Part shown: positions 48,051-59,514 of the stretch, piece by piece
Layout: each line of letters begins with the position of its first letter
Numbering within the stretch: the stretch's first letter is position 1
NCBI GenBank assembly: GCA_022605425.2
Contig: JAKIMF020000001.1
Location: 870,501 to 934,500, forward strand
DNA: 64,000 bases
DNA from: Hamiltosporidium tvaerminnensis
Taxonomy: Eukaryota > Microsporidia > Dubosqiidae
Direction: 5' to 3'
Program-made: the position numbers and the translations under genes
Notes under the pieces: generated by a model
What the model was told of the DNA's origin: nothing
What the model saw: the letters and a program-made list of their open reading frames with translations, nothing else
Database searches by the model: none

Positions 48051-51000
48051 AATCAAAAGCAAATAAAACGGGCAAAAAGTATCATCTATAAAGGAAAAGT
48101 AAAAAACTGGCAAGATGATTCAAAACAAAGAAATAAATTAAAAATGTCTATTTTTTAAAATTGCTTATATTATGTAAATGCACTTAGAATTTTTTTGCTC
48201 CGAATTTTTTCTTTGAGTTTTATATTTTTCTATTTTCGTTTTTTACGATTCCTTTTCTTTTTTTAATTCAAATTTTGATCAAATTCTTAAAATTTTCACT
48301 TTAAAATATTGCTATCTAAAAGAAATTTTTAATTTCACTCAAAATAGTTAATTTCCTCACAAAAAGCAGATTTCTTACCAAAAACGATGCTTTAAACTTT
48401 TGATTTAGATCCATATGTTTTAGCAGCTCAAAGATGTGTTAGATTTTACTTTACGGAAGATTAAATTCACCAAGAGAAAAATAATTTTTCAATAGACATT
48501 AATCATGCCATAAAAGAAATATTCAGATTTTATCAGAATATTTTTTTGCTTTCTCTATTTAAAAATATTTAAGCAAAAAGGAGATTGGTAAATCAAATGA
48601 TTTATAAATATTCAATTTTAAACATATTTTAAACAATTTGAAAACTGTAAACAAGAATATGTATAATTAATTAAGACATTCTACTAAAAAAATACTTTCA
48701 AAATATATATTTTGACTTAGATAAGCGTGTTCGAGTTTTTAGTTTGTTTTTGTTCTGCATGTGCTCGATTCGGATCAATAGAGTCTTTTTTCAAAAAACA
48801 AAAATTCAATTATATTTGCTGTTTTGTGCAAAAAAATATGTCTTTTGTTTAATAGTTATAAAAATTATTTTGATGCAATTACAACTATTGATACAAAAAA
48901 CCAGTCATTGGTTAAGTTTTATATAAAACATTGAAGGTATAATACACAGTATTTTATCAGATTTAGACATTTAATTTGATTTTTTAGAACTAGAATTTAA
49001 AAAGTATCACAATAAATCTCAAACCTTGTAAAGGCAAAGTTCATAAAAGAAAATTCTATTATTTAGTAAACCTAGGCAAAATTGATGATACTTATAAATA
49101 AGAATAGACTCGATTTTCTTTAGACATAAAAAATATTATGAAGAGTAAGCTGATCGATCTTATAAACACAAAACATACTCGCAAAATATCACAGCATATT
49201 TTTGTAAATATCTTAAAGTACTTTCAAAAAATCTTTCTAATAATTATGGATTGTTTTTATATACTATTTGCCAATTTTTTTTATGTTGTTTTGATTGATA
49301 TTATATCTGTGAAAACCGCGAAGAAAATAACAAAATCATATAAAATAATTACGAAAAAAAGTGAAAATATGGTTTTTAAAGCTCGAAAACCTACGTTTAA
49401 AAGATATATTAATTTCTTTGTTATCAATGTTTAATAAAATGATCCTAAATTTTTAAAATATTAGCGATATTTTACATATACTACGACTTAAAAATATATG
49501 TTGTTTTGAAGAAAATGTTTAAAATAAGGCTCGGATTGGCTTAAATCAAAATCATAAAGGATTTGGTTTCAACTAAATTGTATATAGATCTCATCGAAGA
49601 GTTTTTTATAATCTGCACTCCGTTTCTTCTAAAAATGCTTCAAAGAAATTATACTTATGTTTAATTCGAAATTGAACAAAATAAATGATCTCTTGGTGCC
49701 TCTACGAGAATGAATAGATTTTACAACATATAATTGCAAAAGACCTATTCTGCAAGATAGATGGAAACATTTAAAGCTAATTTATTGAAAGTCTAGTTAT
49801 TAAACGATTATATATTGGTGCACTTGAATCTGTAAATCTAATAATGTTAAATGAAATGTATAAATTTTATATGTTTTTGGCATATTTTAAGAGAAAATAT
49901 AATTAAAACATGATAAATCTATAATAGATATCATCATGATTATATTTACACATTAGATAATGTTTTTTTTGGGTTATAATCTTATAATATCATCAATTGA
50001 TAGAAAAATAAAAAGTCAATTGTATAAATAGTTCATATAATTTCTTCATAGTAATATAAACGGATTTTAATCTATTCTTTGATGATATGTTTAATACCGT
50101 AAATGTGGAAAAGGTATCACAAGGTTTTTGATTATACCAGGTTTATTTATCGGATTCAAGAGTCATTCATTACTCGAAGGAATTCGGACTATCTAGTAAT
50201 TGTCTGTGATTCCAAGAATTTTGGGTCAATAGAATATATTAGGCCAAAAATGTTAGTTTATGTGAAAAATAAGAGTGTGTTTTCAGGTATAGTTAATGCA
50301 ATTGGATATATGCAGATATTCTAGCAATGATTTATATATATCGCGCGGGAAACATGGTATTTTGACTCAGAAAGAAGCATGTATTAATCTTAAAAAACTT
50401 TGGCAGCATTATTCTTTTCATTTTTACCAATTTACCCCGAATTCGTATCTTTCTGCTGAAATTTGCGTGTTAATCAAATTAATGAAATAAACGAAGAAAT
50501 TCTATATGAATTGAGCTCAAGCAAGATAAGCAAAACGAAATTAGATGCCATTAAGTTCAAGGTAGCCTCTAATAAGCTATAAAGTTTAGCCATTATGTAT
50601 CACACGTATTTTAATGATTAAGCAACATATTATTACTAATTAAGCTTTTTTTTGCCCCTTATGAAAAACCTATTTTAAATTCGCAGAGCGCGCCATCTAA
50701 GGAGCAAATGCCGAACACTACTATTTATAAAAAAATTTTAAATGTAATTTACAACTTCCGAGCATGAAATCTGTGTTCTTACTGCTATAGAATATCTATA
50801 TACATATTTTGTCTGTGTGCTCTATGTTTCTGGTCCAAATCAGTTTTCATTATCTTAACTTATTGCCAAGAAATCCAATGTGTTCCTGTATAAATTTTTA
50901 ACAAATAGCGAGGATTATTATTACGAGGTAATATGAACGACATTCACCAAGATATAATTTTCAGCTTTATGCCTCTTATATTTATTATGCCAATAAGTTG

Positions 51001-52592
51001 TGAATGTAAAAAAAATCGAAATTTGTAAAACATGATACAAGCAAAAATTTATCTTGTTCATAAATGATTTCAAACTTAGTATTGCTCTAAATTGTCTTTT
51101 TTGATAGCAATTCAAATCAAATCTTTTCTTTTCAACAGTGAGTTAATAGATAAAAATAATAATAAGCAGTGCGCGAAAAATGTTTTAAAAATACTGATAT
51201 TTTTTTGCTCGTTTGCGTAACCATATTCGGAAACAAAAAAATATAATAAAAAATCAAAAAATCATTAGCTAAATAAATCAATAAGGAACTTCTTCTTTAT
51301 AGCAACATTTACTTTCTATTAAATACAATAAATTTAATCCATCCACTCAGTGAATGTGAACTATCTCTTATCAAAGTTTAAAAATGGTGCTGTGTACCTA
51401 ATAAAGGAATTTATCATGCTGCTATAGTTCACTCAGGATTGCAGTTTAATAATGATCCAGGATGAATAAATATTAGAAGATGAAAAATGCCTCGTGTAGC
51501 CTAATTAAAACGATAAGAAACCAATTATTTTTAGATTCCGATGAAAATATATCTATTTATATTCCTGTATTGTTTTCACACAAGAATATAAGTAAATAGG
51601 AGTCTGAAATAGAAAAACTTAAGGTTCAGAAAATTACTCTGCTAAATACAAAAAGAATAATTCTTCGTGTATAAAAACAGAAACTTAAAGCTTAAAAAAG
51701 TGTCTATAACAAAATAAAGAATCCCCTACGTGAGGTTGTAGAATACCAAAGATATAGATTCTAGATTTAATTTTTTTTTCGTTGGGAATTAAAAAAGCAA
51801 AAAAACAACCTATTTTAAAAGTAATTTTGCAAATTCAGAATAGAAATGTTAGTCAAGTAGCAGAAAATTAATAAAAATATATAGGTTTGTTATAAATTAA
51901 TTTATTTCATATGAAAAAATCAGAAATCATATAGAAAAAAATCAGAAACATGGTATAAATAAGTATAATCGAGTAAATAATGCGAATTACTTCGATGAAG
52001 CCTCCATTTATTCATAAACAATTTTTTTTGTAAAAATTAAACAGCAATGTTCATTAAAACAGTTATTCGTTCATACACGTTGGTATCAGAATGTATATAT
52101 GTAATACTCATGAGAATTAAACATTATTTGTACTTCTACAAGATTTAAATTCAAATTTTTATGTTTGTTCAATTTAAACTTTTTCCCCACTCCAAATAAT
52201 TAAGTCAAGCACAGATCCGAATTATTAAACGCTAAAAATTTTAGGTATTTATTATAAATGTATTCTAATATAATCCCTTATCTAATCACCCGGTATGTTT
52301 TTCTTATGAAATCCCTTGGTGCTTGAATTTCAAATCTTAACTATTAATATTATTTAGAAAGATATAGCAATAAAATAATATGTAACAAAAACCATTATGG
52401 TTCTGTTTATCTGAAAATATTGTCTGCGTTTAATAGTCTATTAAATTTGTAGAACACATTCAGATGTCATAAAAAAACCAAATTACTTAATATCTAGCAG
52501 AAATATATAGAGAAAGTAAAATTGCAGCCGACAAAATCCAAAAGAATCATATTAGATAATAAACTATCTTAAAAAACAAAGTCTAAGCTAAA
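48051..52592. other. 4.5-kb AT-rich desert
   Basis: No recognised gene. Two frames were considered: 49138-49434 (98 codons, lysine-rich with a hydrophobic middle) and 50103-50490 (two overlapping frames with unusually balanced composition, including ILTQKEACINLKKLW). Neither has a CCC motif, a partner in the window or a family I know. The second may be a remnant of a DNA transposon or a host gene. Confidence 0.4.
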
Positions 52593-52868
52593 AAAAAACA
52601 TAATACAAGGATCAAATGAAAACTCTAATTAAAAAAATCTTCTATTGTTCTTACAAATCAAAATAATTATAATGCAAGAATCAAATGAAAACATATTTAA
52701 AAATATCTTGTAAGGTTCTTCCAAACAAAATAATTATAATGCAAGAATCAAATGAAAACTATATTTAAAAAAATCTTCTATTGTTCTTCCAAACAAAATA
52801 ATTATAATGCAAGGATCAAATGAAAACATTAATTTCAAATTATTTTACTAAGTTCTTTCCAATCAAAA
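52593..52868. repeat. ~68-bp x 4 tandem repeat upstream of condensin G
   Basis: Units of 67-69 bp beginning near 52593, 52660, 52727 and 52795, each with the core ATAATGCAAGAATCAAATGAAAAC (ATACAAGGATC variant in unit 1). The array ends about 150 bp before the condensin start codon, a position similar to the array before RER1. Confidence 0.93.
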
Positions 52869-53011
52869 TAACAAAAATTTGAATTTTTTAAATTCATCTT
52901 CGTATCATTTATCAATAAAATATAAGATATTCTGTTCTCTTAAAAAAAACCTTTGAATTTTAAATCAATCTCTAAGATTATAATTTTAAATATTACATTT
53001 TTCTTGTTATA

Positions 53012-53014
53012 CCC
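53012..53014 (+). promoter_or_regulatory. CCC start-proximal motif of condensin G
   Basis: CCC five bases upstream of the ATG at 53020 (ATACCCTACACATG). Confidence 0.5.
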
Positions 53015-53019
53015 TACAC

Positions 53020-55246
53020 ATGCCACTAATTTCAGAAAATTATAAATTAGAAGAAATTTTTAATGAAATACAACAATGTAATACAACCAAATATTTACAA
53101 AACCTTGAAAAATTCAAAACATTTCTCAATCAAGAAGAATCATTCGATGAAAATTTTATAAATATTTTGAATGTAATTTTATTTTCAGATAAAAAAGAAA
53201 TTCCTTCAAAAATTACAACATTTATAAAAAAAACCATTCAAGAAATGTCTTACAATTCTAAAGAAAAAAAATTTCTTATAAATTTTTGTAATTATTTAAA
53301 AGAATGTATCGGATTCAAAATATAAAAATGTTAGAAAAAATTCTATTTTTCTTATTTCCTTAATTCAAGAATCTATTTCTAATCAAGACGTAAAAATTAA
53401 AATTTTTGAAAAAGATTTTATAATTAAAATTGCGCATCACCTTTTTGATAAAGAAAGTTCAGTAAGAAGAGAAACGATTAAAGCATTGGAATCTCATCAA
53501 TCAGAAGTGGTTTTTGAAAAAACTGTAATTATTAATGTTTATAAAGATATAATAAGATACGATACGAGTCCTGATGTACGTAAAGAAGCACTCAAAAATA
53601 TAAATCCTATTCCTACGACATTTAATGCTGTATTTGAAAAAAGCTATGATATAAATTTAGGAGTAAGAAAAATGTTTTATTATAATTATTTGCCAAAACT
53701 TTCTATAAAAGATTTAAGTTTAGAAAATAGAATTCTTTTACTTAAACGAGCATTTTTAGAAAGAGAATTTGATGCCAAATCAATATTTATTGGTAAAATC
53801 AGAACTGAATTTGATGTTTCTACAAATTTACTTAAAATTTTTGAATTATTTTTTGATACTGAAGAAAGAGTTTTGATTTGTTTGAAAGAACTTTTAGAAA
53901 TATTCTGCGGTTCAACTTTTTTTGATTTTAATGATTCTTTTTTCAAAGAAATTTCAGATTTTTCGTCTTTTTTTATGGTTTCGTATTTGGAATTCAAAGA
54001 AAAAATCCAAGGAAGAGATTCGCTTAATTTACCTGATTTATACACTTATGCTGCTTTTCTATATCAAAGGTGTCAATCTTTTATAAATAAGGAATCTACC
54101 TTTGAATCTAAAAACGAATTTTTTATTATTCAAAATCTTTTCAAAATTTTATATTTTTACGATTGTTTTACTGACGAATCAAGAAAATTTTTACTCAGCA
54201 TTTGTTATAAAATTCTTACTACAAAGGCTACAGAAGAAATCACAGAAAATACTATTTTACTCTGTAAATTGGTTTGTGATTCTGAACTTGAAGTTTTTAT
54301 AGGAAGTATAATTTCAAAAAATATAAAAAATGAAAATACTGAGATGTGCTTACTGGTATGTAAATACACTATGAAATGTATTTACCCATTCTTAGATATA
54401 CACCATGCCATCATAAATGAAATAGTAATGCCTCTTTTTACAGAAACAACCAATTCTTCATTTAAATCTGTTTGTCTTCAAAATATATTTTTCTTTTTAA
54501 TTAAAGAATTCAAACCTGAATTTTTTAATATTTTAATCGAAAATTTAAATATTTGTGAAAATAATATTGAAATAGCTGTCGATCTTTATTGTTCAAATAA
54601 TATTGATAAAGAATTAATTGAAAAACCAGTTTTAGAATTTTTAAAAGAAAATATTTCTAACGAAAGAATTCCTTTTTCATTGACTCGTATTTTACTTTAC
54701 AATATAATATATCAAAAGACTAATTTAAATGAATTTGACAAATATTTTCTGACAAATCTGATGAATATTTATTATTCTACACAAAACGATAAAACAAAAC
54801 AATGGTGTTTAATATTTTTTAACGAATATTTTAGTATTTCTTGTGATATTTTGGTTTCTGTACTTGCAGATGTACTTGGAAATCTGAGTAATAATCATAA
54901 AGTAGCAATGGACCAGTGTATGTATTGGATGAGAAGTACTCGATACAAAGTAGATTTTCAAGATTTATTTTATAATTTTTTAATTTATTTAATAAGAAAT
55001 TCTTCCAAAAGTATAAATTATAAAATTTTTATTAATTTTCTTGAAAAAATACCACCAAACGAAAATTGGGACAAAATAAAAACTAAAAAGATTATTTATG
55101 CTTGTTCTGCACTAAGAAGAAAGATAACAGAATGTAGTAACTTAGGTTCTCTTTTAAATAATCTTATATCTATTGATGATGGAGAACCAATGGATATTAA
55201 ATATTATGACGAAGTAAAAGCTGATATGAATATTATTTCCAATTAA
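53020..55246 (+). CDS. YCG1: Condensin complex non-SMC subunit G (Ycg1/Cnd3/CAP-G), +1 frameshift
   Basis: A HEAT-repeat protein; condensin G binds the kleisin Brn1 and DNA and helps compact mitotic chromosomes. Matches to the family include DTSPDVRKEALKNINP followed by PTTF, a DINLGVRKMFYYN stretch, and the KNVRKNSIFLI segment equivalent to the NVRFR...LL repeat helix. The frame 53020-53325 is one base out of register with the rest (53486-55246). Codons between them are open in the second frame back to about 53308, so a single extra base near 53308-53313 (ATCGGATTC) breaks the gene. Reading past it gives CIDSKYKNVRKN, a good family match. The corrected length is about 741 residues, shorter than the ~1000 of yeast, as is common in microsporidia. 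It could be a sequencing error, a recent mutation or frameshifting. Confidence 0.75.
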
Positions 55247-55663
55247 AAGTATCAAATTCATTTAATTTCATTGTATTTCAGTATTGTCATTCTAATATTT
55301 TTCAAATTATTTTATTTTTATTGTCGATAATATATTTTTACTAACTTTTATACTTCATTGTTTTTCTAATTACTTCAATTTAATATTAAATACTAAAATA
55401 TCAAATTTTATTTATGAATGATCAAAGATATAAATATTGTTTATGTGGCACCTTCAATTATGTTCATATTTATTTAATTAATCCGTATTTATTAAATCTT
55501 AAATTCTAATAGAAAATAAAGATATAACAAAATATTGATAAATTAAATGTACCAAATTAAGAAACAAATAAATTGTAAATAAATTTTATTATAATTGAGT
55601 ATAAATAATTTATTTCAATTAGATAATAAGTAGAAATAAATAATAAATCTCAAATATTTCAAA
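55247..55663. other. AT-rich spacer downstream of condensin G
   Basis: No gene or RNA seen; very high A+T. Confidence 0.4.
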
Positions 55664-55890
55664 TAAAATAAAAATATAAAATTAATAAATATATTCTAAT
55701 TCTAAGTCTAATTCGTATGTCAATTTCTTTTTTACATTTATAAAATTATTTTTTGAAATAAAAATATAAATGTAATAAATATATTCTAATTCTAAGTCTA
55801 ATTCATATTCATTTCTTTTTTACATTTATAAAATTATTTTTTGAAATAAAAATATAAATGTAATAAATATATGCTAATTCATATTTAAAT
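55664..55890. repeat. ~90-bp x 2.5 tandem repeat upstream of transporter 2
   Basis: Units contain AATAAATATATTCTAATTCTAAGTCTAATTC, then TTTCTTTTTTACATTTATAAAATTATTTTTTGAAATAAAAATATAAA; the second unit is slightly shorter than the first and the third is partial. It lies about 120 bp before the transporter start at 56010. Confidence 0.88.
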
Positions 55891-56009
55891 TCTGATATTA
55901 AATAATTTTAAATTATTTTTTTTCGTTCCAGAAACTTCTTATCAAAAATCATATTTTTTTGTTTACCCATTTTAGTTTATAATTGTTATTATTTTTTGAA
56001 ACAACAAAA

Positions 56010-56922
56010 ATGAAAAAATATTTGGCTATTCTTCCTGTATTTCTACATTCATGTATTAATGGTTATATTCTAAGAAAGTTTACAAGAGATAGAAACACAC
56101 CCAAATGTCTTCCTATGATGCTTATAGAATTGATAAAACTTGGTATTTCAATTTTTATAAAATCTGGTGAGCCAATAAAATATAATTTGGAAATTACTGT
56201 GCCAACAGTTTTTTATTTTTTACAAAATCTACTTTTATGGAATTTTGCTGCTAGAATAGATCCTTTATATTTTGCTACGTGTTACCAATCAAGAATTATT
56301 TCTTTATGTATTATTTCGATTGTACTTTTGAACAAAAGATTTAAAATGCATCAGTATTTTGGACAATTTTTAATATTTGTTGGAATAATTTTACCAGAAA
56401 TTTTTAAAGAAAATAAAATTGAAAAAAATAATGAATTAATTCCTTGTTTGGGAATAATTTTATCTGGGTTTCTTACAAGTTTAAGTTCTGTGTATTTTGA
56501 ACACAGAATAAGAAATACAATTACATATTTTTGGGATTACAGTTTTCAATATTCCATATACGCAGTAACTTTGTCATTTATAGCTTCTATTATAGAATTT
56601 TACAGTCAATGAAATCGATATTTGGAAGTTTGTATTAAATGTAAACTTTTGGTTGATTATTGTTACAAACTCAATCGGATCGATGATTATTTCTTATTTG
56701 GCAACTGTAATATGTCCACTTACTCGTACATTTTTTATGATTTTGGCATCTGCTGCTTCTACAATCGTTATAACATTTTTATTGGATAGTAAATTAGACA
56801 TTAAAAATTTATTTTCATTCGGTATCGTTTATCTGGGTACAAGCATTTACGAGTATGAAAGTTTAAGGAAAATGTTTGTCAAAGTTACACCAAAGTCAAA
56901 ATCACCAGAAGAACAAATATGA
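56010..56922 (+). CDS. Nucleotide-sugar transporter 2 (SLC35A-like), +1 frameshift
   Basis: Paralogue of 39083-40138, sharing LRKFTRDRNTPKCLP, LYFATCYQSRIISL, QFLIFVGIILPEIF and SYLATVICPLTRTFFMILASAAST. The ATG at 56010 is the first in frame. The frame ends with TGA at 56610-56612 after FYSQ and resumes one base further on: skipping one base at or just before the stop gives EIDIW, exactly aligned with EIDII of the paralogue. The second part runs to 56922. Corrected length is about 303 residues with nine or ten membrane segments. A one-base indel (real or technical) is the simplest explanation; +1 frameshifting at the UGA is an alternative. A CCC lies 41 bases upstream, further than in other genes. 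Confidence 0.8.
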
Positions 56923-57109
56923 ATCAATAAAGTTTGAATCGTTTTTTCCTTCTTGCTTACCTTCATAAAATAAAAAATTTCCTTTCTTAATCTTACTAGC
57001 TTTTAATTTAACAAAAACTTGATTTCTTCAAAACTATCTTTATATTTTAAAATGACGAATTTTAAACAAAATTAAGGAAATTATAAATCATTTTTTGAGT
57101 TAAATTTTA

Positions 57110-57800
57110 AATTTTTAAATATTTTCACGCATTTACATATTTTCTGCCACCTCTTTAAATATTTTAATTTCTTCTTGTAAACTCGTCGCATAGTTTATAT
57201 TTTTTTCGGTTCCTCTACTGTGGTTACTTTATTTGAAATAAGAAATGAATTATTTTTTATTTTTACTTTTTTATACATAATATTCCTAGTTACTAGCCTT
57301 TTTTTTATTGAAGTTTTGCTTCCTGATGTATCTCGGATCTTTTAATAACACCCATTGCTGCTCTTTTGCAACTCTCTTCGGCATTTAGTCCTGACTCAAG
57401 TTTTCTCAGTCGATCAATATCAACAGTTTTAAATGTCTTTATTTGCCTTATCGGCTGAATATATGCCTCTACTTTCATAGGTATTTGAAATGATTTAAGA
57501 TATATTTTATTTATTTTGTCACAATACCGTACCAGGTTATAAAGGAAGAATTAACTCATGATATCATTTATAAATATAACCAACTTATTTAAAAATAGGT
57601 CATACTTCCTAAGTTTCTCTGTTTCAACTATTTGAAGTGAATCTTGGAAAGTGATTCCTATTTCCAGGAGGGTTATACTTTTAACCTTTTTCTAAAATGA
57701 ATACATCCGATTTATTATTCCAAATTTAAACATCAGTTTCTATTGAATTCTATTTAATCTCCGATTTACTTAAAATTAGAGATAATTGAAGGAAATTCTT
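57110..57800 (-). mobile_element. Degenerate 3' fragment of the RLE-type LINE
   Basis: On the minus strand it matches copy A from the endonuclease region (near 6450) to the C-terminal tail: AACTTAGGAAGTATGACCTA, GACAAAAT, the CGACTGAGAAAACTTGAGTCAGGAC block, AATGCCGAAGAGAGTTG and GAGGTGGCAGAAAATATG. It has stops throughout. It sits between transporter 2 and Yos1. Confidence 0.7.
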
Positions 57801-57868
57801 TTTAAACCAGATTTCTATTTCTTATTTTTTTTAATAATTTTTTAAAAACACAAATAAAATTTTCGCAT

Positions 57869-57871
57869 CCC
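57869..57871 (+). promoter_or_regulatory. CCC start-proximal motif of Yos1
   Basis: CCC five bases upstream of the ATG at 57877 (GCATCCCTTTTTATG). Confidence 0.5.
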
Positions 57872-57876
57872 TTTTT

Positions 57877-58116
57877 ATGTTTGGCATAACAAAAATATTT
57901 TATTCTTTGATATTTTTTGCTAATTCTCTAGTTATTCTCAATGAAATGCGATTTCTAGCAAAACTTGGATTACCTTTGAAACCAGAAGCAAGAGGATCTT
58001 TGAGCGGAACAAGAAGAAAGATTGTTGATCTATTACGAGCATCAAGAACACTTTTAAGAATCCCACTTATTTTCATTAATTTGTTGTGTATTTTATACGA
58101 AGTATTTTTAGGATAA
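57877..58116 (+). CDS. YOS1: Yos1/IER3IP1-like ER-to-Golgi transport protein
   Basis: A small 79-residue membrane protein with the Yos1 family pattern: an N-terminal hydrophobic helix (about residues 5-22), the motif LNEMRFLAKLGL right after it (family: L-x-E-RFL-x-x-x-G-W/L), a polar basic middle ending LLRASRTLLRIPLIFIN (family: R-x-VRT-x-R-x-PL-x-x-N), and a C-terminal hydrophobic helix. Length matches the family (about 80-85). Yos1 acts with Yip1 and Yif1 at COPII vesicle formation. It is complete, with a CCC motif at the start. It converges with eL20 across a repeat-filled gap of about 380 bp. Confidence 0.93.
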   Translation: MFGITKIFYSLIFFANSLVILNEMRFLAKLGLPLKPEARGSLSGTRRKIVDLLRASRTLLRIPLIFINLLCILYEVFLG

Positions 58117-58497
58117 AATTTTTCTTTAAATGAATTTTTTTATATCGCATAAAACAAAATATTTATTTTTTATAAAAAAACGAATAAAACTTAGTTTAAT
58201 TAAAATTTGAATATTTTTAAGATTATCCATAAACAAAATATTTCTTTAATTGTAAGAAATAGTGTAAAACTTAGTTTAATTGAAAATTCTTCGTAATAAT
58301 TCGATAAAAAATAATTCTTTAAATTAAAAAATTGCATAAAACTTAGTTTAAATAAAAAATTCTTCGTAATAATTTTACAAAAAAATAATTCTTTAAAATT
58401 AAAAAACTCATAAAACCATATTTAAATTAAAACAGTAAAATATTACAATGCTTGTCTCATAAAAAATATTTAATAAAAAAATAGCATAAAACTTAAT
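58117..58497. repeat. Degenerate ~75-bp repeats between convergent Yos1 and eL20
   Basis: The phrase AAAACTTAGTTTAATT or close variants recurs about every 65-80 bp (near 58188, 58266, 58338, 58412 and 58490), separated by TTCTTCGTAATAATT and AATAATTCTTTAAA blocks. It is a diverged tandem array filling the gap between the two 3' ends. Confidence 0.75.
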
Positions 58498-59039
58498 TTA
58501 TTCAAAGATATTAGAATCCTTCGGAACAAACGTGCATGACTTTTTGTTAATATTTTTCTCAAATAGTGGGAACATAACTTCATCCCCACAGAACTCCTTA
58601 ACACCTGGTCTCTTTACTTCCTCATCAGAAATTTCACTAACAGAAACAATAAAAATCATATCATTTTTTACTTCGTGTCTACCTCCCATATCAGAGAAAA
58701 GCTTTTCAACCGCAGAAATTCTGCTGATTGCTCTAAACTCCTTGTACATATTATGGAAGCATCTTTTAGAACGGTAATAGAATTTAATTCCATAATTTTT
58801 AACGACCATTTCAGATGTGTCTTCAGTAATAGGAACTACTTTTAAAACACACGCTTTGGTGGATTTTATCTTATGTTTAGTGTTTAAAAGATTAAAAAAT
58901 CTTGAACGTGCATAAACATCGTTCTTAGCAAATATGTTTGCTACGTATATTTGTGGCTCTTTTTCTTCTTCTGTTGGTAATTTTGAACCAAATATTTTAA
59001 ATTCTTGTAACTAAAATTATATTTATATCAACTTACCAT
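58498..59039 (-). CDS. RPL20: 60S ribosomal protein eL20 (L18a/L20), with intron
   Basis: Exon 1 is only the start codon (59039-59037); a 26-nt intron follows (59036-59011); exon 2 is 59010-58498. Spliced, it gives 171 residues, the normal eL20 size (172-178). The N-terminus (LQEFKIFGSKLPTEEE) matches the family start before the YVANIFAKNDVYARSRFFNLL segment. NYGIKFYYRSKRCFHNMYKEF matches the hallmark NYGI-x-x-RYDSR-x-x-HNMYKE block. C-terminal KRPGVKEFCGDEVMFPL matches the eL20 K-x-F-x-x-x-x-x-FPL motif. Without splicing, the frame upstream of 58809 would lack a proper start. A CCCC tract is four bases before the ATG. Confidence 0.95.
59011..59036 (-). other. 26-nt spliceosomal intron in eL20
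   Basis: Reads GTAAGTTGATATAAATATAATTTTAG directly after ATG: a consensus 5' site GTAAGT and a TTTTAG acceptor. Very short introns near the start codon of ribosomal protein genes are typical of microsporidia that retain splicing. The 26-nt length also shifts the frame, so splicing is required to join the start codon to exon 2. Confidence 0.88.
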
Positions 59040-59043
59040 TTTA

Positions 59044-59047
59044 GGGG
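59044..59047 (-). promoter_or_regulatory. CCCC start-proximal motif of eL20
   Basis: On the minus strand CACCCCTAAAATGG: the C run ends four bases before the start codon. Confidence 0.55.
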
Positions 59048-59094
59048 TGAAGATTATTTCGTTTTTTTTATAAAATTTTATGAACAGAAAAAAA

Positions 59095-59265
59095 ATAAAA
59101 GAAGAAATGGAAATGAGAAAAAATAGAAATAAGAAAAAATAGAAATAAGAAAAAATAGAAATGAGAAAAAATAGAAATAAAACAAGAAATGAGAAAATAA
59201 TAGAAATAAAGAAATAAAAGAATTAAAAATCAAAGAAATAAAGAAATAAATTAAGAAATTGATAA
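59095..59265. repeat. Purine-rich AGAAATAAGAAAAAAT minisatellite
   Basis: About four units of a 16-bp AGAAAT(A/G)AGAAAAAAT motif at 59110-59180, then a looser AGAAATAAAGAAATAA run to about 59265. It is in the upstream region of eL20. Confidence 0.85.
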
Positions 59266-59514
59266 AAACTTCCTTTAAATAAAAAATGCCAAAAAAATTA
59301 TTTTTAGGTTACAAAGTAAGTTAATCACCCCTCGCTTAAACCAAAAAATATATTTTTAATGGAATTCATTTAAATTTGTATATTCAGTAATATATAAATG
59401 GAGTCTGAGGACAATGCTGATTATATTTTTCATACTGAAATATTTACTCAAATTTTTATTGAACAGTTATGGTTCAATTCAACGTCCACAAGTGGTTAGA
59501 AGTATTTCTAATCA

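Noticed and set aside
49138-49434. 98-codon open frame as a gene
   Set aside because: Composition is what AT-rich random sequence gives, with no CCC motif, no homologue recognised and no repeat partner.
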